Assembly (NCBI GenBank): GCA_018829465.1
Contig: JAHJTN010000005.1
Span: 310,001-374,000, forward strand
Direction of reading: 5' to 3'
Length of the DNA stretch: 64,000 bases
Origin: Bacteroidota bacterium
Lineage (GTDB): Bacteria > Bacteroidota > Bacteroidia > Flavobacteriales > Flavobacteriaceae
Shown here one piece after another: positions 53,101-62,955 of the stretch. Each line of letters opens with the position of its first letter. Position 1 is the stretch's first letter. A model generated the notes under the pieces. That model did no database searches and had not been told where the DNA came from. It worked only from the letters and a program-made list of their open reading frames with translations. Both the position numbers and the translations under genes were made by a program.

Positions 53101-56100
53101 ATGCTCAAAAACCCGCTGCTCGATTTAAGAAACCACGAATTTGAAGAAGTTGCATTTGGCGAATTAATGCAAAACAGAATCAATAGGATTCTCATCGTTT
53201 GTTCTAACTATGATTATTATATGTTAGAAGAAGACGGCAGGATAGACGAGCGAATTTTTAACGAATATACAGATTTAAACTTAAGGTATCCCCCAAGTTT
53301 TGTTCACGCTAACTCTGCAAAGAGAGCAATAAAATTAATGACTGAAGTTAAAATTGACTTGGTCATAACATGGTTGGATATTGGAAATTACAATGCTTTT
53401 GAAACTTCAAAAGAAATAAAAGAAGCTTTTCCGGATGTTCCAATAGCTGCATTAAGTTTTTACTCCTCTGAATTAAGGAGTAAATTAGAAAAAGGCAATA
53501 AAGGCATTATTGATTTTGTTTTTCATTGGAATGGAAATGTTGACATCTTTTTGGCAATTATTAAATTGACAGAAGACAGAATGAACGCCAAAAGAGACAT
53601 TAATCAAATTGGTGTCAAAGCTATTCTGATGGTTGAAGACTCTTTAAAATTCTACTCCAGGTACTTGCCCATTATTTATAAAATTCTTTTAAAACAGACC
53701 CATGCTTTTATGTCTGAAGGGTTAAATGAGCACAGAAGCATGATGCTTATGCGGGGACGTCCAAAAATGTTGCTGGCAAACACCTACGAAGAAGGTCTGT
53801 CCCTTTTTGAAAAATATAAAAGTAATCTATTGGGTGTAATCTCAGATGTTAATTATTTTAAAGATGGTAAAAGAGACCCGGAAGCAGGTTTTGAATTTTT
53901 AAAATATGTGCGAAGCTCCCAACGCTATTTCCCTTTTTTAATCCAGTCATCAGATCTGGAAAACGAAAAAAGAACCCTTGAGCTAAAAGGCAAATTTCTG
54001 TACAAACACTCCGAAACATTAGGTACAGATTTAAAAAACTATATCAACAAATATTTTTCATTTGGCGACTTTGAATTTTGGGATCCCGAGCAAATGAAAG
54101 TTTTAGAAGTTGTTAAAAACCTAAGCGAGCTTCAAAAAGCATTAAAAACCGTTTCTAAAGCATCTATTGCTTATCATGCCAAACGCAGCGAATATTCTAA
54201 ATGGTTGAAATCTAGGGCGTTATTCCCGTTAGCCAATCTATTCAGTAATGTTGAGTATGACGATTTTGAAGATGTAGAACAAATCAGGGAATTCTTAATT
54301 GAAGCCATACGGGTTTATAGTATTTATCGGTCTAGAGGCGTAATTGTAAAATTTGACAAAGAAAAGTATGATGAATATTTAGGCTTTGCAAGAATAGGAG
54401 AAGGCTCACTTGGAGGTAAAGGCCGAGGGCTAGCCTTTATAGATTCGTTTTTAAAACGCCATAAGCTGTTTAGTAAATATGAAGATGTTCATATTTCCAT
54501 ACCACGAACAGTTGTTATAAGTACAGAGGTTTTTGATGAATTTATAGAACAACACGATTTAATTAGGTTTGCGGCCAGTTCAAATAATGATGATGAAATT
54601 TTAACCAAATTCATTTCAAAACCTTTGCCTAAGTGGGTCTTAGAAGATGTTCAAGCATTTTTAAACGTAATTAAAAGACCTATAGCCGTCCGTTCATCAA
54701 GTGTTTTGGAAGACTCCCATTTTCAGCCTTTTGCAGGCGTGTTTGCCACATATATGATTCCAAACACTAATGATAGCAATATGTTAGAAATGGTATCCAA
54801 TGCCATTAAATCGGTAATGGCATCTGCCTTTTTCCAAGCCAGCAAAGTATATCTAAAAGCAACCGCACATACTATTGAAGAAGATAAAATGGCGGTTATC
54901 CTTCAAGAACTCACCGGAAAAAAATACGGTGACATCTATTATCCAAATATTTCAGGTGTTGCCAGATCCATTAACTTCTATCCCATAGGAAACGAAAAAC
55001 CAAATGAAGGAATCGCTAATATTGCTTTGGGCTTAGGTGAAATTATAGTTGGTGGCGGGCGCAGTTTGCGTTTTTCACCATTCCATCCTAAAAAAGTCTT
55101 ACAATTATCATCGCCAGGCTCTACCCAACGAGAAACACAACAGTATTTTTATGGCTTAGACCTAGATCCCAAAAGCTATAAAGTTTCAACCAGTGAGGCT
55201 ATAAACAAAAAAAAGGTTACCATAAGGCAAGCCAAAAACCATCCTTCATTAAAATTTGTTGCTTCAACGTACGATTTACAAAATAATGTTATCCGGCCAG
55301 GAGTCTTACATGACGGAATAAGGGTTGTAACTTTTGATAATGTTTTAAAGTATGATACATTTCCGTTGCCCGAAATTTTAAAGGATTTATTGCACATTGG
55401 CCAACGCGAAATGCGAAATCCTATCGAAATAGAGTTTGCGGTAAATCTGGATGTTCCAAAAGGACAACCCAGAATTTTTAGCTTCTTGCAAATAAGGCCC
55501 ATTATTGAAAGTATTGCCATAAACCATGAACTACCCAAGGATTTTAAAATTGAAGACACCATTATTTATTCAGAATCTGCCTTGGGAAACGGCACTTACA
55601 ACCATATAAGAGATTTTGTTTACGTCAAGCCAGAAACGTTCAATCCGGCCAATACAAGAAAAATAGCATCGGCCGTTGAACAAATAAATAAAAAGTTTTC
55701 CGAACAAGATCATCAATACATTTTGGTTGGCCCGGGACGATGGGGATCAAGTGATCCATGGTTGGGCATCCCCGTAATTTGGCCTCAAATTTCTTCTGCG
55801 AAAATCATTGTGGAAGCAGGCTTAAATGATTTTAGAATAGACCCCAGTCAGGGTACCCATTTTTTTCAAAACTTGACCTCTTTTAAAGTGGGGTATTTTA
55901 CCATAAACCCCTTTATGGACGACGGCTTTCTCGATTTAGATTACTTAAACAAACAAAAAGCCTGTTATGAGGATGAATACTTAAGACACATTTGTTTTAA
56001 AGATCCATTCACTATTATTATTGAAGGAAAAAGCAATAAAGCCGCAATATATAAATCAGGATTTAAAATTAATAGACATCAAGAACCGTTAGAAAACACC

Positions 56101-56133
56101 ATTGACGACTCACCTCCTGAAGGTTTTATGTAA
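53101..56133 (+). CDS. Receiver-domain plus PPDK-type ATP-grasp protein
   Basis: 1010 residues, cytoplasmic. Residues about 25-160 look like a degenerate receiver and 172-310 like a better-kept one (MVEDS acidic pair, Asp249 in VISDVNY as the possible phospho-acceptor). Residues about 425-850 match the ATP-grasp part of pyruvate phosphate dikinase/PEP synthase (GEGSLGGKGRG, IAVRSSSVLEDSHFQPFAGVF). The final part carries GPGRWGSSDPWLG. The swivelling phospho-histidine domain and the PEP-binding barrel are absent, so it cannot be a normal PEP synthase. It lies between two gdhA genes and shares AT-rich composition with the second. Function is unknown; a phosphotransfer or regulatory role is plausible. 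Confidence 0.85.
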   Translation: MLKNPLLDLRNHEFEEVAFGELMQNRINRILIVCSNYDYYMLEEDGRIDERIFNEYTDLNLRYPPSFVHANSAKRAIKLMTEVKIDLVITWLDIGNYNAFETSKEIKEAFPDVPIAALSFYSSELRSKLEKGNKGIIDFVFHWNGNVDIFLAIIKLTEDRMNAKRDINQIGVKAILMVEDSLKFYSRYLPIIYKILLKQTHAFMSEGLNEHRSMMLMRGRPKMLLANTYEEGLSLFEKYKSNLLGVISDVNYFKDGKRDPEAGFEFLKYVRSSQRYFPFLIQSSDLENEKRTLELKGKFLYKHSETLGTDLKNYINKYFSFGDFEFWDPEQMKVLEVVKNLSELQKALKTVSKASIAYHAKRSEYSKWLKSRALFPLANLFSNVEYDDFEDVEQIREFLIEAIRVYSIYRSRGVIVKFDKEKYDEYLGFARIGEGSLGGKGRGLAFIDSFLKRHKLFSKYEDVHISIPRTVVISTEVFDEFIEQHDLIRFAASSNNDDEILTKFISKPLPKWVLEDVQAFLNVIKRPIAVRSSSVLEDSHFQPFAGVFATYMIPNTNDSNMLEMVSNAIKSVMASAFFQASKVYLKATAHTIEEDKMAVILQELTGKKYGDIYYPNISGVARSINFYPIGNEKPNEGIANIALGLGEIIVGGGRSLRFSPFHPKKVLQLSSPGSTQRETQQYFYGLDLDPKSYKVSTSEAINKKKVTIRQAKNHPSLKFVASTYDLQNNVIRPGVLHDGIRVVTFDNVLKYDTFPLPEILKDLLHIGQREMRNPIEIEFAVNLDVPKGQPRIFSFLQIRPIIESIAINHELPKDFKIEDTIIYSESALGNGTYNHIRDFVYVKPETFNPANTRKIASAVEQINKKFSEQDHQYILVGPGRWGSSDPWLGIPVIWPQISSAKIIVEAGLNDFRIDPSQGTHFFQNLTSFKVGYFTINPFMDDGFLDLDYLNKQKACYEDEYLRHICFKDPFTIIIEGKSNKAAIYKSGFKINRHQEPLENTIDDSPPEGFM

Positions 56134-56223
56134 AATAAAAGACGTTCCCTAAAACCGCATCCCTATTTATTGAATTAACAAAAATCACCAATGTAAATTA
56201 TGAATTATTGAATTTAATATTGG

Positions 56224-56231
56224 TATTTTTG
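56224..56231 (+). promoter_or_regulatory. Bacteroidota -7 box for the second gdhA
   Basis: TATTTTTG is an exact -7 match, 35 bp before the ATG at 56266. The 132-bp gap to the upstream gene holds no terminator that I can see. Confidence 0.55.
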
Positions 56232-56265
56232 TAGTATATTTTAAACACTTTTATATATAAAGATT

Positions 56266-57603
56266 ATGAATGTGAAAAACATTTTGACAAACCTTGAAAC
56301 CAAGCACCCCGGCGAAAAGGAATACTTACAAGCCGTACATGAAGTATTGGAATCTATTGAAAGTATTTACAATGAAAACCCGCAATATGAGTCTGCTAAA
56401 ATCATTGAAAGATTAGTAGAGCCAGACCGTATCTTAACGTTTAGGGTTTCTTGGGTGGATGACGAAGGTCAAGTTCATGTAAACCTAGGTTACAGAATAC
56501 AGTTTAACAATGCTATTGGTCCTTACAAAGGCGGCATTAGACTGCACCCTAGCGTGAATTTAAGTATTCTTAAATTTTTAGGCTTTGAACAAACCTTTAA
56601 AAATGCCCTAACTACCTTGCCTTTAGGAGGTGCCAAAGGAGGTTCTGATTTTAACCCAAAAGGAAAATCAGATGCTGAAATTATGCGTTTTTGCCAAGCC
56701 TTTATGTTAGAATTATGGCGTATGGTTGGCCCCAACACAGATGTCCCTGCCGGAGATATTGGTACCGGTGGCAGAGAAATTGGGTATTTGTACGGAATGT
56801 ACAAAAAACTTCAAATTGAAAACACAGGGGTTTTTACAGGAAAAGGACTTAATTGGGGTGGCAGCTTGATAAGACCAGAAGCTACCGGCTTTGGAGCTAC
56901 CTATTTTACCAACGAGATGTTAGCAGTTAATAATGATTCCTTTAAGGGAAAAACCGTTAGCGTTTCCGGGTTTGGTAATGTAGCTTGGGGTGTAGCGCTT
57001 AAAGTAACTGAGTTGGGCGGAAAAGTTGTTACCATTTCTGGACCCGATGGCTATATTTATGACGAAAAAGGACTAGATGCAGATAAAATAGACTATTTGC
57101 TTACACTTAGAGCGTCTAATAATGATATTGTTTCTCCATACGCTGATGAGTTTCCAGAAGCTAAATTTGTTGCAGACCAGAAGCCTTGGGAAGTAAAATG
57201 CGATATAGCAATGCCTTGTGCCACTCAAAATGAGTTAAATGGAGAAGATGCCAAAAAATTAATAGCCAATGGGGTTAAATACGTTGCCGAAGTTTCTAAT
57301 ATGGGATGTACCCCAGAAGCAATAGAAGCTTTTCATGATGCGCAAATTCCTTTTGGACCCGGAAAAGCGGTTAATGCAGGAGGTGTCGGTGTTTCTGGTT
57401 TAGAAATGTCACAAAACGCAATGAAATTAAATTGGACTGCCGAAGAAGTTGACGCCAAATTGCATCAAATGATGGCCTCAATACATGCAGCATGCACCAA
57501 ATTTGGCACTCAAGACAACGGATATATAAACTATGTAAAAGGAGCCAATATTGCCGGCTTTATTAAAGTAGCCGATGCCATGTTGGATCAAGGTGTCGTT
57601 TAA
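56266..57603 (+). CDS. gdhA: Glutamate dehydrogenase, copy 2 (AT-rich paralogue)
   Basis: 445 residues. All key motifs are intact (GPYKGGIRLHPSVN, PLGGAKGGSDFNPKGKSD, SVSGFGNVAWGVA). It differs from copy 1 throughout and uses more A/T-ending codons: the matched 60-base line at 56581 has 26 G+C, against 31 in copy 1 at 52081. Residue changes in the nucleotide-binding region (for example SGSGNVAQ against SGFGNVAW) could mean a different cofactor preference, but this is inference. A strong terminator follows. Confidence 0.95.
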   Translation: MNVKNILTNLETKHPGEKEYLQAVHEVLESIESIYNENPQYESAKIIERLVEPDRILTFRVSWVDDEGQVHVNLGYRIQFNNAIGPYKGGIRLHPSVNLSILKFLGFEQTFKNALTTLPLGGAKGGSDFNPKGKSDAEIMRFCQAFMLELWRMVGPNTDVPAGDIGTGGREIGYLYGMYKKLQIENTGVFTGKGLNWGGSLIRPEATGFGATYFTNEMLAVNNDSFKGKTVSVSGFGNVAWGVALKVTELGGKVVTISGPDGYIYDEKGLDADKIDYLLTLRASNNDIVSPYADEFPEAKFVADQKPWEVKCDIAMPCATQNELNGEDAKKLIANGVKYVAEVSNMGCTPEAIEAFHDAQIPFGPGKAVNAGGVGVSGLEMSQNAMKLNWTAEEVDAKLHQMMASIHAACTKFGTQDNGYINYVKGANIAGFIKVADAMLDQGVV

Positions 57604-57632
57604 GTTACCATTTACAGAAACTCAATAATGAA

Positions 57633-57668
57633 ACCGTCTCAACCAATAAATAGAGGCGGTTTTTTTTA
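57633..57668 (+). terminator. Intrinsic terminator of the second gdhA
   Basis: ACCGTCTC pairs with GAGGCGGT (one G-U pair in RNA) around a 12-nt loop, followed by eight T. It probably also serves the convergent nuclease gene, whose stop lies 6 bp further. Confidence 0.85.
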
Positions 57669-57673
57669 TAGCT

Positions 57674-59638
57674 TTATCTAAAAATCACTTTGCTAATTTG
57701 CGTCCCGAAAGTCGTTGTTGTTTTAACCAAATACACGCCCGAACGCAAATTTACCTGCAAGTCAGTATCTTGAAAAACCGTCTTTTCAAATACTTTTTGT
57801 CCGGTTATTGAATACATTTGAACCGTTGTCTCACCCACAATGCCGGTGAAAAATAATTGACCGTCCGACGGATTGGGATAAACCCTAAACCGATTCTTTT
57901 GAAAATCAACCAAACTCACTGTTGGTCGTGTCCAAATATCACCCACTCTTGACCCCCAAATAAAATCGACCATATCCGGAAAATCGATAAACGGATTTCT
58001 GTTCTTTTGCCAAGTGTAAATCACATTGTTCCTATTCATTTCAAAATCATCCGGCGGATCTGCCACATGCCACTGCAAGAGTGTTGCCAAATCGCCAAAT
58101 GCGCCTTCCTCCACCGGAAAACCATTCACAACGTCCAAGCCGTTGTAGCGGATAGCCATGTACAAAATAGCTCTAGAGACATCTCCTTTGAAGCTTCCCA
58201 AGTTTCCAGTAGGCCCTTCGTATTGTCCCGGGCCGTAGAATTGGTTGCCTCTTGAACTGTTTTCGTTGGCATCGGCAGCGCGCAAATGGTGTGCGTCCGA
58301 ATTGGCATGCCGGAGCGAATCGGCGTTGGTTTCCCACCAAAAATTGATGCCATCTGCAATATCGTCCTCTTGAATACTGTTAAATCCGCCCCTAGACCTC
58401 GGATACACATGTTCCCGATTCCAAAAGCCGGTACCCGTGGATGTTTCCTGAAACAGAAACTTGGCACGTGGCTCTTCGCGATAGAGCAACCAAACTTGGT
58501 TGTTGTTTTCCGGATTTTGATCGGCTGCTTTTAAAATATCTATAATATCCGCATAGGAGTGTGTTCGAACCACAAATGGTTTTGCCACTAGGTCTTGCAA
58601 TGCTTGCACCAAATTGGCACCTGACAATCCTTCTAAGGAATCGTAATAATCACCGGGTGCTGTGCTTTCAACATTTCCAAAAGTTGGATTGAGCGGCGTG
58701 CCCCAAGGCGAAATACCAAAATCTCCGTCTATAACGGTTACCGACACATTGTCGTTTACCCTGAAGAATTCTGGAGGCAAACCCGTATGTGCAATCCGCA
58801 TAAATTCGTCTTCTTCCGTGACGCCATCAGCTAAAAGGGTGATGCTAGTAGCTCCTGTGTTTGTCCCGCCCAAGATGGTGACAAATGCATCGCCCGTAAA
58901 GTCTGCATTGGTAAAATCACCATTGATAAAACTCAATGGAAATGTCACGTCTCCCGTCACGTTAAAATCTGTCACAAGCGTGATGTCAAAAGTATCACCT
59001 TCGTTGAAAAGATTGGCAGTCAATACAATTTCGACACCATTGAGGATTACCCCCGAGCCGTCATTCAGCATCTTTGGGGTCGGTGCGGCAACAAACCAAG
59101 AGCCGTCATTGGCACGTTGGATGGATTCTGTGTCTTTATTACCGTTCTCATTTTCGTTTATCTGTTGCGTTTGCCCCAACAAACTCATCAAATTGACATC
59201 ATCTGCGTCGGATGTATCGTAAACCAAAGCATCTATCAGGTTGGTGGTGGTGGCCAAAGTGCCATCGGGAAAATCAAAAAAACTGCCTTGATAGATGGCT
59301 ACGGCATCGGCTCCGTTTTGGATCAGGTTAAGTGGTATCACATAATCCGGCGTGGGCCTGAGCGCCTCGGCACCCAATACAAACAAACCGTTGATATCGG
59401 TAACAAATCCGTCGAGATCTATTGTAAAATAACTAGAATCGCCACCGGAAGTGGAACCGTTAAACAACACCAACACATAGCCGTCTAAGGGCGAGAACGG
59501 ATTGGGCGTTTTGAGTTCTATAAATTCGAGCAGATCCGTGCTTGGGGTGTCAGCGTCTAATTCGTTAATCAACACAGGCTGTGAAAAACCGATGCTTGTG
59601 ATAAAAATGAATAGAAAAAAGGTACATATTTTTCTCAT
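57674..59638 (-). CDS. Secreted endonuclease I with lamin-tail domain and T9SS sorting signal
   Basis: 654 residues. A signal peptide (SIGFSQ) is followed by a lamin-tail-type domain (about 20-145, LINELDADTPSTDLLEFIEL), a Calx-beta-like stretch (about 200-310), and an endonuclease I domain with NREHVYPRSRGG and DAHHLRAADANENSSRGN, which carry the His/Asn metal site. A type-A T9SS C-terminal domain (VYPNPSDGQLFF...SGVYLVK) completes it. It should be exported by T9SS and degrade extracellular DNA. All domains are complete. Confidence 0.92.
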   Translation of the reverse strand: MRKICTFFLFIFITSIGFSQPVLINELDADTPSTDLLEFIELKTPNPFSPLDGYVLVLFNGSTSGGDSSYFTIDLDGFVTDINGLFVLGAEALRPTPDYVIPLNLIQNGADAVAIYQGSFFDFPDGTLATTTNLIDALVYDTSDADDVNLMSLLGQTQQINENENGNKDTESIQRANDGSWFVAAPTPKMLNDGSGVILNGVEIVLTANLFNEGDTFDITLVTDFNVTGDVTFPLSFINGDFTNADFTGDAFVTILGGTNTGATSITLLADGVTEEDEFMRIAHTGLPPEFFRVNDNVSVTVIDGDFGISPWGTPLNPTFGNVESTAPGDYYDSLEGLSGANLVQALQDLVAKPFVVRTHSYADIIDILKAADQNPENNNQVWLLYREEPRAKFLFQETSTGTGFWNREHVYPRSRGGFNSIQEDDIADGINFWWETNADSLRHANSDAHHLRAADANENSSRGNQFYGPGQYEGPTGNLGSFKGDVSRAILYMAIRYNGLDVVNGFPVEEGAFGDLATLLQWHVADPPDDFEMNRNNVIYTWQKNRNPFIDFPDMVDFIWGSRVGDIWTRPTVSLVDFQKNRFRVYPNPSDGQLFFTGIVGETTVQMYSITGQKVFEKTVFQDTDLQVNLRSGVYLVKTTTTFGTQISKVIFR

Positions 59639-59742
59639 CTCTACTATTTAAAAGATGAGGCTAATTTAACCAAAAGTCGGCTACTTTCGCTTTATCAAAT
59701 TGTAAATACAAACTTGTAGAAGTCTTTAAACCATTTAGTCCT

Positions 59743-60525
59743 CTAAAAATCTTTGTTATTTCCTTTTCTGTAAAGATTCCAAACCGGAACTATTATCCAA
59801 AGCAACAAAATGGCAGCAACGGTGAACAAGCCCAAACCCGTGCCAAAAAACTGTTTGAAAACAGCACCCGTGTATCCCATCAAGGCAGAAATATCGAGTT
59901 GTAGCATAATCAGTATGCGAGACAGGTCAACAGGATTGAGCAAGGTGGCAACCAACGAAAATTTTTCAAGTGGATAGGCACTGTAATTCATTAACAGAAT
60001 CAAAAAAAGACCGTCGTACAAAACCGTTAGAAACAGCCACATCAAGATGGCGTAACTAAAGCCTTTAATTCGGTTTTCGTGGTATAGCGACAGGTTGTAT
60101 GCCAATGCGGTAAAAATGAAATTCTGAAAAACACCGGCCAGTAGCAGCATCGAAAAATCGGGAATCACTTCAGTATTAAAACCACCATAGAATGCAAAGG
60201 GAATGCCCAAGCCCAAGAGCAAGCTCAAACTCAAGGATAAGCTCACACCTAAATATTGGCCAATAAAAATTGATGATCTCTTCAGGGGTTGCCCTAGCAA
60301 AAGCTCTATAAACTCACGGGAATTGTAATAATACATGGAACCAAAAACGACGGCAATCAACGAGGTTAAAACCACCAAAACGTTCATCAGGGTAATGACA
60401 GATTTTGACACGTCGTTGTTGAGAAACAAAAGTGAAAAAGTGAGCAACAGATAGAAGCCGAAATATATCCAGCTCCAGCCGCTTCTCAACAGGTCGTATA
60501 GGGTGTATTTTAGTACTTTAAGCAT
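59743..60525 (-). CDS. nosY: ABC transporter permease NosY
   Basis: 260 residues with six membrane helices, of the ABC-2 permease type; EFIELLLGQPLKRSSIFIGQYLG is the typical coupling region. With NosF and NosD it forms the complex needed to build the copper centre of nitrous oxide reductase. It overlaps the nosF gene by 8 bp and is the last gene of the cluster. Confidence 0.92.
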   Translation of the reverse strand: MLKVLKYTLYDLLRSGWSWIYFGFYLLLTFSLLFLNNDVSKSVITLMNVLVVLTSLIAVVFGSMYYYNSREFIELLLGQPLKRSSIFIGQYLGVSLSLSLSLLLGLGIPFAFYGGFNTEVIPDFSMLLLAGVFQNFIFTALAYNLSLYHENRIKGFSYAILMWLFLTVLYDGLFLILLMNYSAYPLEKFSLVATLLNPVDLSRILIMLQLDISALMGYTGAVFKQFFGTGLGLFTVAAILLLWIIVPVWNLYRKGNNKDF

Positions 60526-61225
60526 GTTCTTTAATAATTAGTTGGGCAATAGCCATTTCGATAGTTTGGGTTTGGGTCTGGTTTTTTAAAGCATCGACAG
60601 TGCCGCAAAAATGAATTTTCCCCTCCAATAGATAGACTACCTCATCGCTTATTTCTTCTACAAAATCCATCACGTGAGAAGTCATCAGTATGGTTTTTCC
60701 CTTTTCTTTTTCGGATTTTAAAATGTGTTTCAAAACCTGCATAGCAGCCGGATCCAAGCCGGAAGTAGGCTCGTCTAACACCACTACCGGATTGTCTGTC
60801 ATAAAAGCAAGCAACAAATTGACTTTTTGCTTAGTACCGCCAGACAAGTTGCCCAGTTTTTTATGTAAAAAAGGTGCCAGTTGAAATTGAGAAACAAAGG
60901 GGGTTTCATCGGATGGTTTTTGGCGAAGGTTTTTGATAAATTGGATGAGTTCTCCTACAGAAACATTTTTGGGAAAATTGGCAATCTGCGGCAGATAGCT
61001 AATGTTTTCTCTGTACTGCCAATGCTTCAAAACGCTTTTCCCTTGCCATATTATATCGCCTGCATCCGGATGTACCATACCCATAAAAGATTTGATCAGG
61101 GTGGTTTTCCCCGATCCGTTTGGACCGAGTATGGCATAGATACCGGGTGTTTCTATATTGAGGTTAACACGCTGTAGCACTTGCAATTTGCCAAATGACT
61201 TGGATATGTTTTGAAAAGAAATCAT
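60518..61225 (-). CDS. nosF: ABC transporter ATPase NosF
   Basis: 235 residues. Walker A GPNGSGKTTL, the signature LSGGTKQKVNLLLAF and Walker B VVVLDEPTSGLDP are present, and the protein has the short NosF/CcmA-like size. It drives NosY and hands energy to NosD for copper-site assembly. It overlaps nosD by 4 bp and nosY by 8 bp. Confidence 0.93.
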   Translation of the reverse strand: MISFQNISKSFGKLQVLQRVNLNIETPGIYAILGPNGSGKTTLIKSFMGMVHPDAGDIIWQGKSVLKHWQYRENISYLPQIANFPKNVSVGELIQFIKNLRQKPSDETPFVSQFQLAPFLHKKLGNLSGGTKQKVNLLLAFMTDNPVVVLDEPTSGLDPAAMQVLKHILKSEKEKGKTILMTSHVMDFVEEISDEVVYLLEGKIHFCGTVDALKNQTQTQTIEMAIAQLIIKEHA

Positions 61226-62454
61226 GGTTTAAATTTTGTCATGTTAGGGGTTTCATCCACCAAATTGTCGGGTGTAAAAACAGGTGATACTTTTTCGGAA
61301 AAGTTAACCAAATCCACAAAAAAACTTCGCATCAGCATAATGCTTTCAGGTGTTTTGTTTACAATATATGAAAACAATTTAACGGGCCTGAAAGGGACAT
61401 CGCCCACGCCGTCTCTATCCAAATCATAGCCGGTATATTCGCTCCAGTAATTGCTATTGAAAGTGTTGTCGTTGATCCTACCACCACTAAACGAAATATC
61501 GAAAGTGTTGGCTATAAAGTTGTTACGTGTAAATACATTCGTAAAACTAGCCCCCATCATCTTAACCGCCCAGCCGTTGCTTTCAAACAAATTTTGGGTG
61601 TATTGGATTCGGTTGCAACCTTCTATATGCAAGCCTGTGGTGTTGCCTATAAAACGATTTTGATGAATTTCGGCGTCGTTGATTTCTTTGAGTAACAGAC
61701 CGTAAGCTGCCGGCCCCCAATTTTCTTTAAAGAGATTCTCTCTGATTTCTATGTTTTTAGAAAACATCACAGCCACGCCTGCGCCATTATTTTCAAATCG
61801 ATTATGGGTATAACTGTCATGGTTTGAAAACATAAAATGCAAGCCGTATCTCAGATTTTTCCAACTCCGGTTGTCCCAAACCCGGCTGTCATCTACAAAT
61901 TCGAAGTAGATACCGTCTCGCGTTCCTGTGATTTCATTTCCGTAAACCTGCAACCGATCCGACTCCCATGCGTGGATGCCATTGCCGGAATTGTATTCGG
62001 CTTTGGCTTCGCCTTCAATGCGGTTGTTTCGCAAAATACCGTCTGAAGATTTTTCGAGATAAATACCAAAGAAAAGGGTTTCTAAGCGAACGTTTTGCAC
62101 GATAAAAAAACGACTTCTTCGAAACCGTATGGCAGCAAAATCTGCCGTATAGCTAGTTCCCACGTTTTTGATAAACAAACCGTCGAGCGTGACACTGTCT
62201 GCCTGAACCGTGATGACTTCACCTTTAAATTCACCGTCTATAACCGGATAATCGCGTCCAATCAAGGTGAGCTTCTTATCGATTATAAGGCTGTTTTCCT
62301 TATAAACACCTGGTTCAATGCGCAAAGTGTCGCCAGGTTTTGCTTTTTGGATCGCTTCTGCTATGGAAGAGAGTGTACAACCTTTACAAACCTGCAAGGT
62401 TTGGGCATAGCTCTGTTGAAAAAACACACATAAAATGACAAAAAAAAGGCGCAT
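61222..62454 (-). CDS. nosD: Periplasmic copper-centre assembly protein NosD
   Basis: 410 residues with a signal peptide (FFQQSYAQ). The body is a right-handed beta-helix (CASH/parallel beta-helix repeats such as DGIYFEFVDDSRVWDN and AEIHQNRFIGNTTGLHIEG). The C-terminal D-x-D-GVGDVPFRPV segment is typical of NosD. It is the periplasmic partner of NosF/NosY in making the CuZ site. It is encoded 3 bp after nosL. Confidence 0.94.
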   Translation of the reverse strand: MRLFFVILCVFFQQSYAQTLQVCKGCTLSSIAEAIQKAKPGDTLRIEPGVYKENSLIIDKKLTLIGRDYPVIDGEFKGEVITVQADSVTLDGLFIKNVGTSYTADFAAIRFRRSRFFIVQNVRLETLFFGIYLEKSSDGILRNNRIEGEAKAEYNSGNGIHAWESDRLQVYGNEITGTRDGIYFEFVDDSRVWDNRSWKNLRYGLHFMFSNHDSYTHNRFENNGAGVAVMFSKNIEIRENLFKENWGPAAYGLLLKEINDAEIHQNRFIGNTTGLHIEGCNRIQYTQNLFESNGWAVKMMGASFTNVFTRNNFIANTFDISFSGGRINDNTFNSNYWSEYTGYDLDRDGVGDVPFRPVKLFSYIVNKTPESIMLMRSFFVDLVNFSEKVSPVFTPDNLVDETPNMTKFKP

Positions 62455-62457
62455 AGC

Positions 62458-62889
62458 TTATTGTTGGCTGTTGAAATAGGCTTTCAATTCATCCCAATAA
62501 TACAATTTTCCATCGTATTTCGCTGCTTCTTCCTTGTTTTTGTGTGCCGATAAGTTGGCGCCCATAGGACTTTTAATCTCACGAGAGATGAGGAAAATGG
62601 CATCGTGAGCGTTTGTAAAACCTCCGTCCGGATTTTGAAGATCGTGCACAAGATGCAAGGCATACTCCGTTTGCGAATCAGCTTTTAGATGGTTCATCAT
62701 ACACTCTATAGCATCAAATTTGTACACCTTCCCTTTTTGTGTCACCAATTCAGCCGAAAAGGGTTTAGATACGATGGTCATCTTGCAAAAATGGCAACTA
62801 TCGGAAGCGTAGTTGATGGGTTCGGGTGCGGGTTTGCAAGCGGCAAACCCCAACAAGAGTACAACAAAGGTTAGTGAAATATTTTTCAT
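62458..62889 (-). CDS. nosL: Copper-binding lipoprotein NosL
   Basis: 143 residues. A lipoprotein signal ends in FAAC (Cys18). The copper-binding segment CHFCKM (Cys32, Cys35, Met37) and the ECMMNH motif are those of NosL, a Cu(I) carrier for nitrous oxide reductase maturation. It lies between the nosD gene and a small membrane-protein gene in the same operon. Confidence 0.94.
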   Translation of the reverse strand: MKNISLTFVVLLLGFAACKPAPEPINYASDSCHFCKMTIVSKPFSAELVTQKGKVYKFDAIECMMNHLKADSQTEYALHLVHDLQNPDGGFTNAHDAIFLISREIKSPMGANLSAHKNKEEAAKYDGKLYYWDELKAYFNSQQ

Positions 62890-62955
62890 TTTGAAATCAA
62901 TTGGTTAGCATTAAATTCAACACAACAATCGGCTAAAAACCGCGTCCGAATCGCA

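Noticed and set aside
53101-56133. Phosphoenolpyruvate synthase
   Set aside because: The phospho-histidine and PEP-binding domains are not visible; only the ATP-grasp part is shared.
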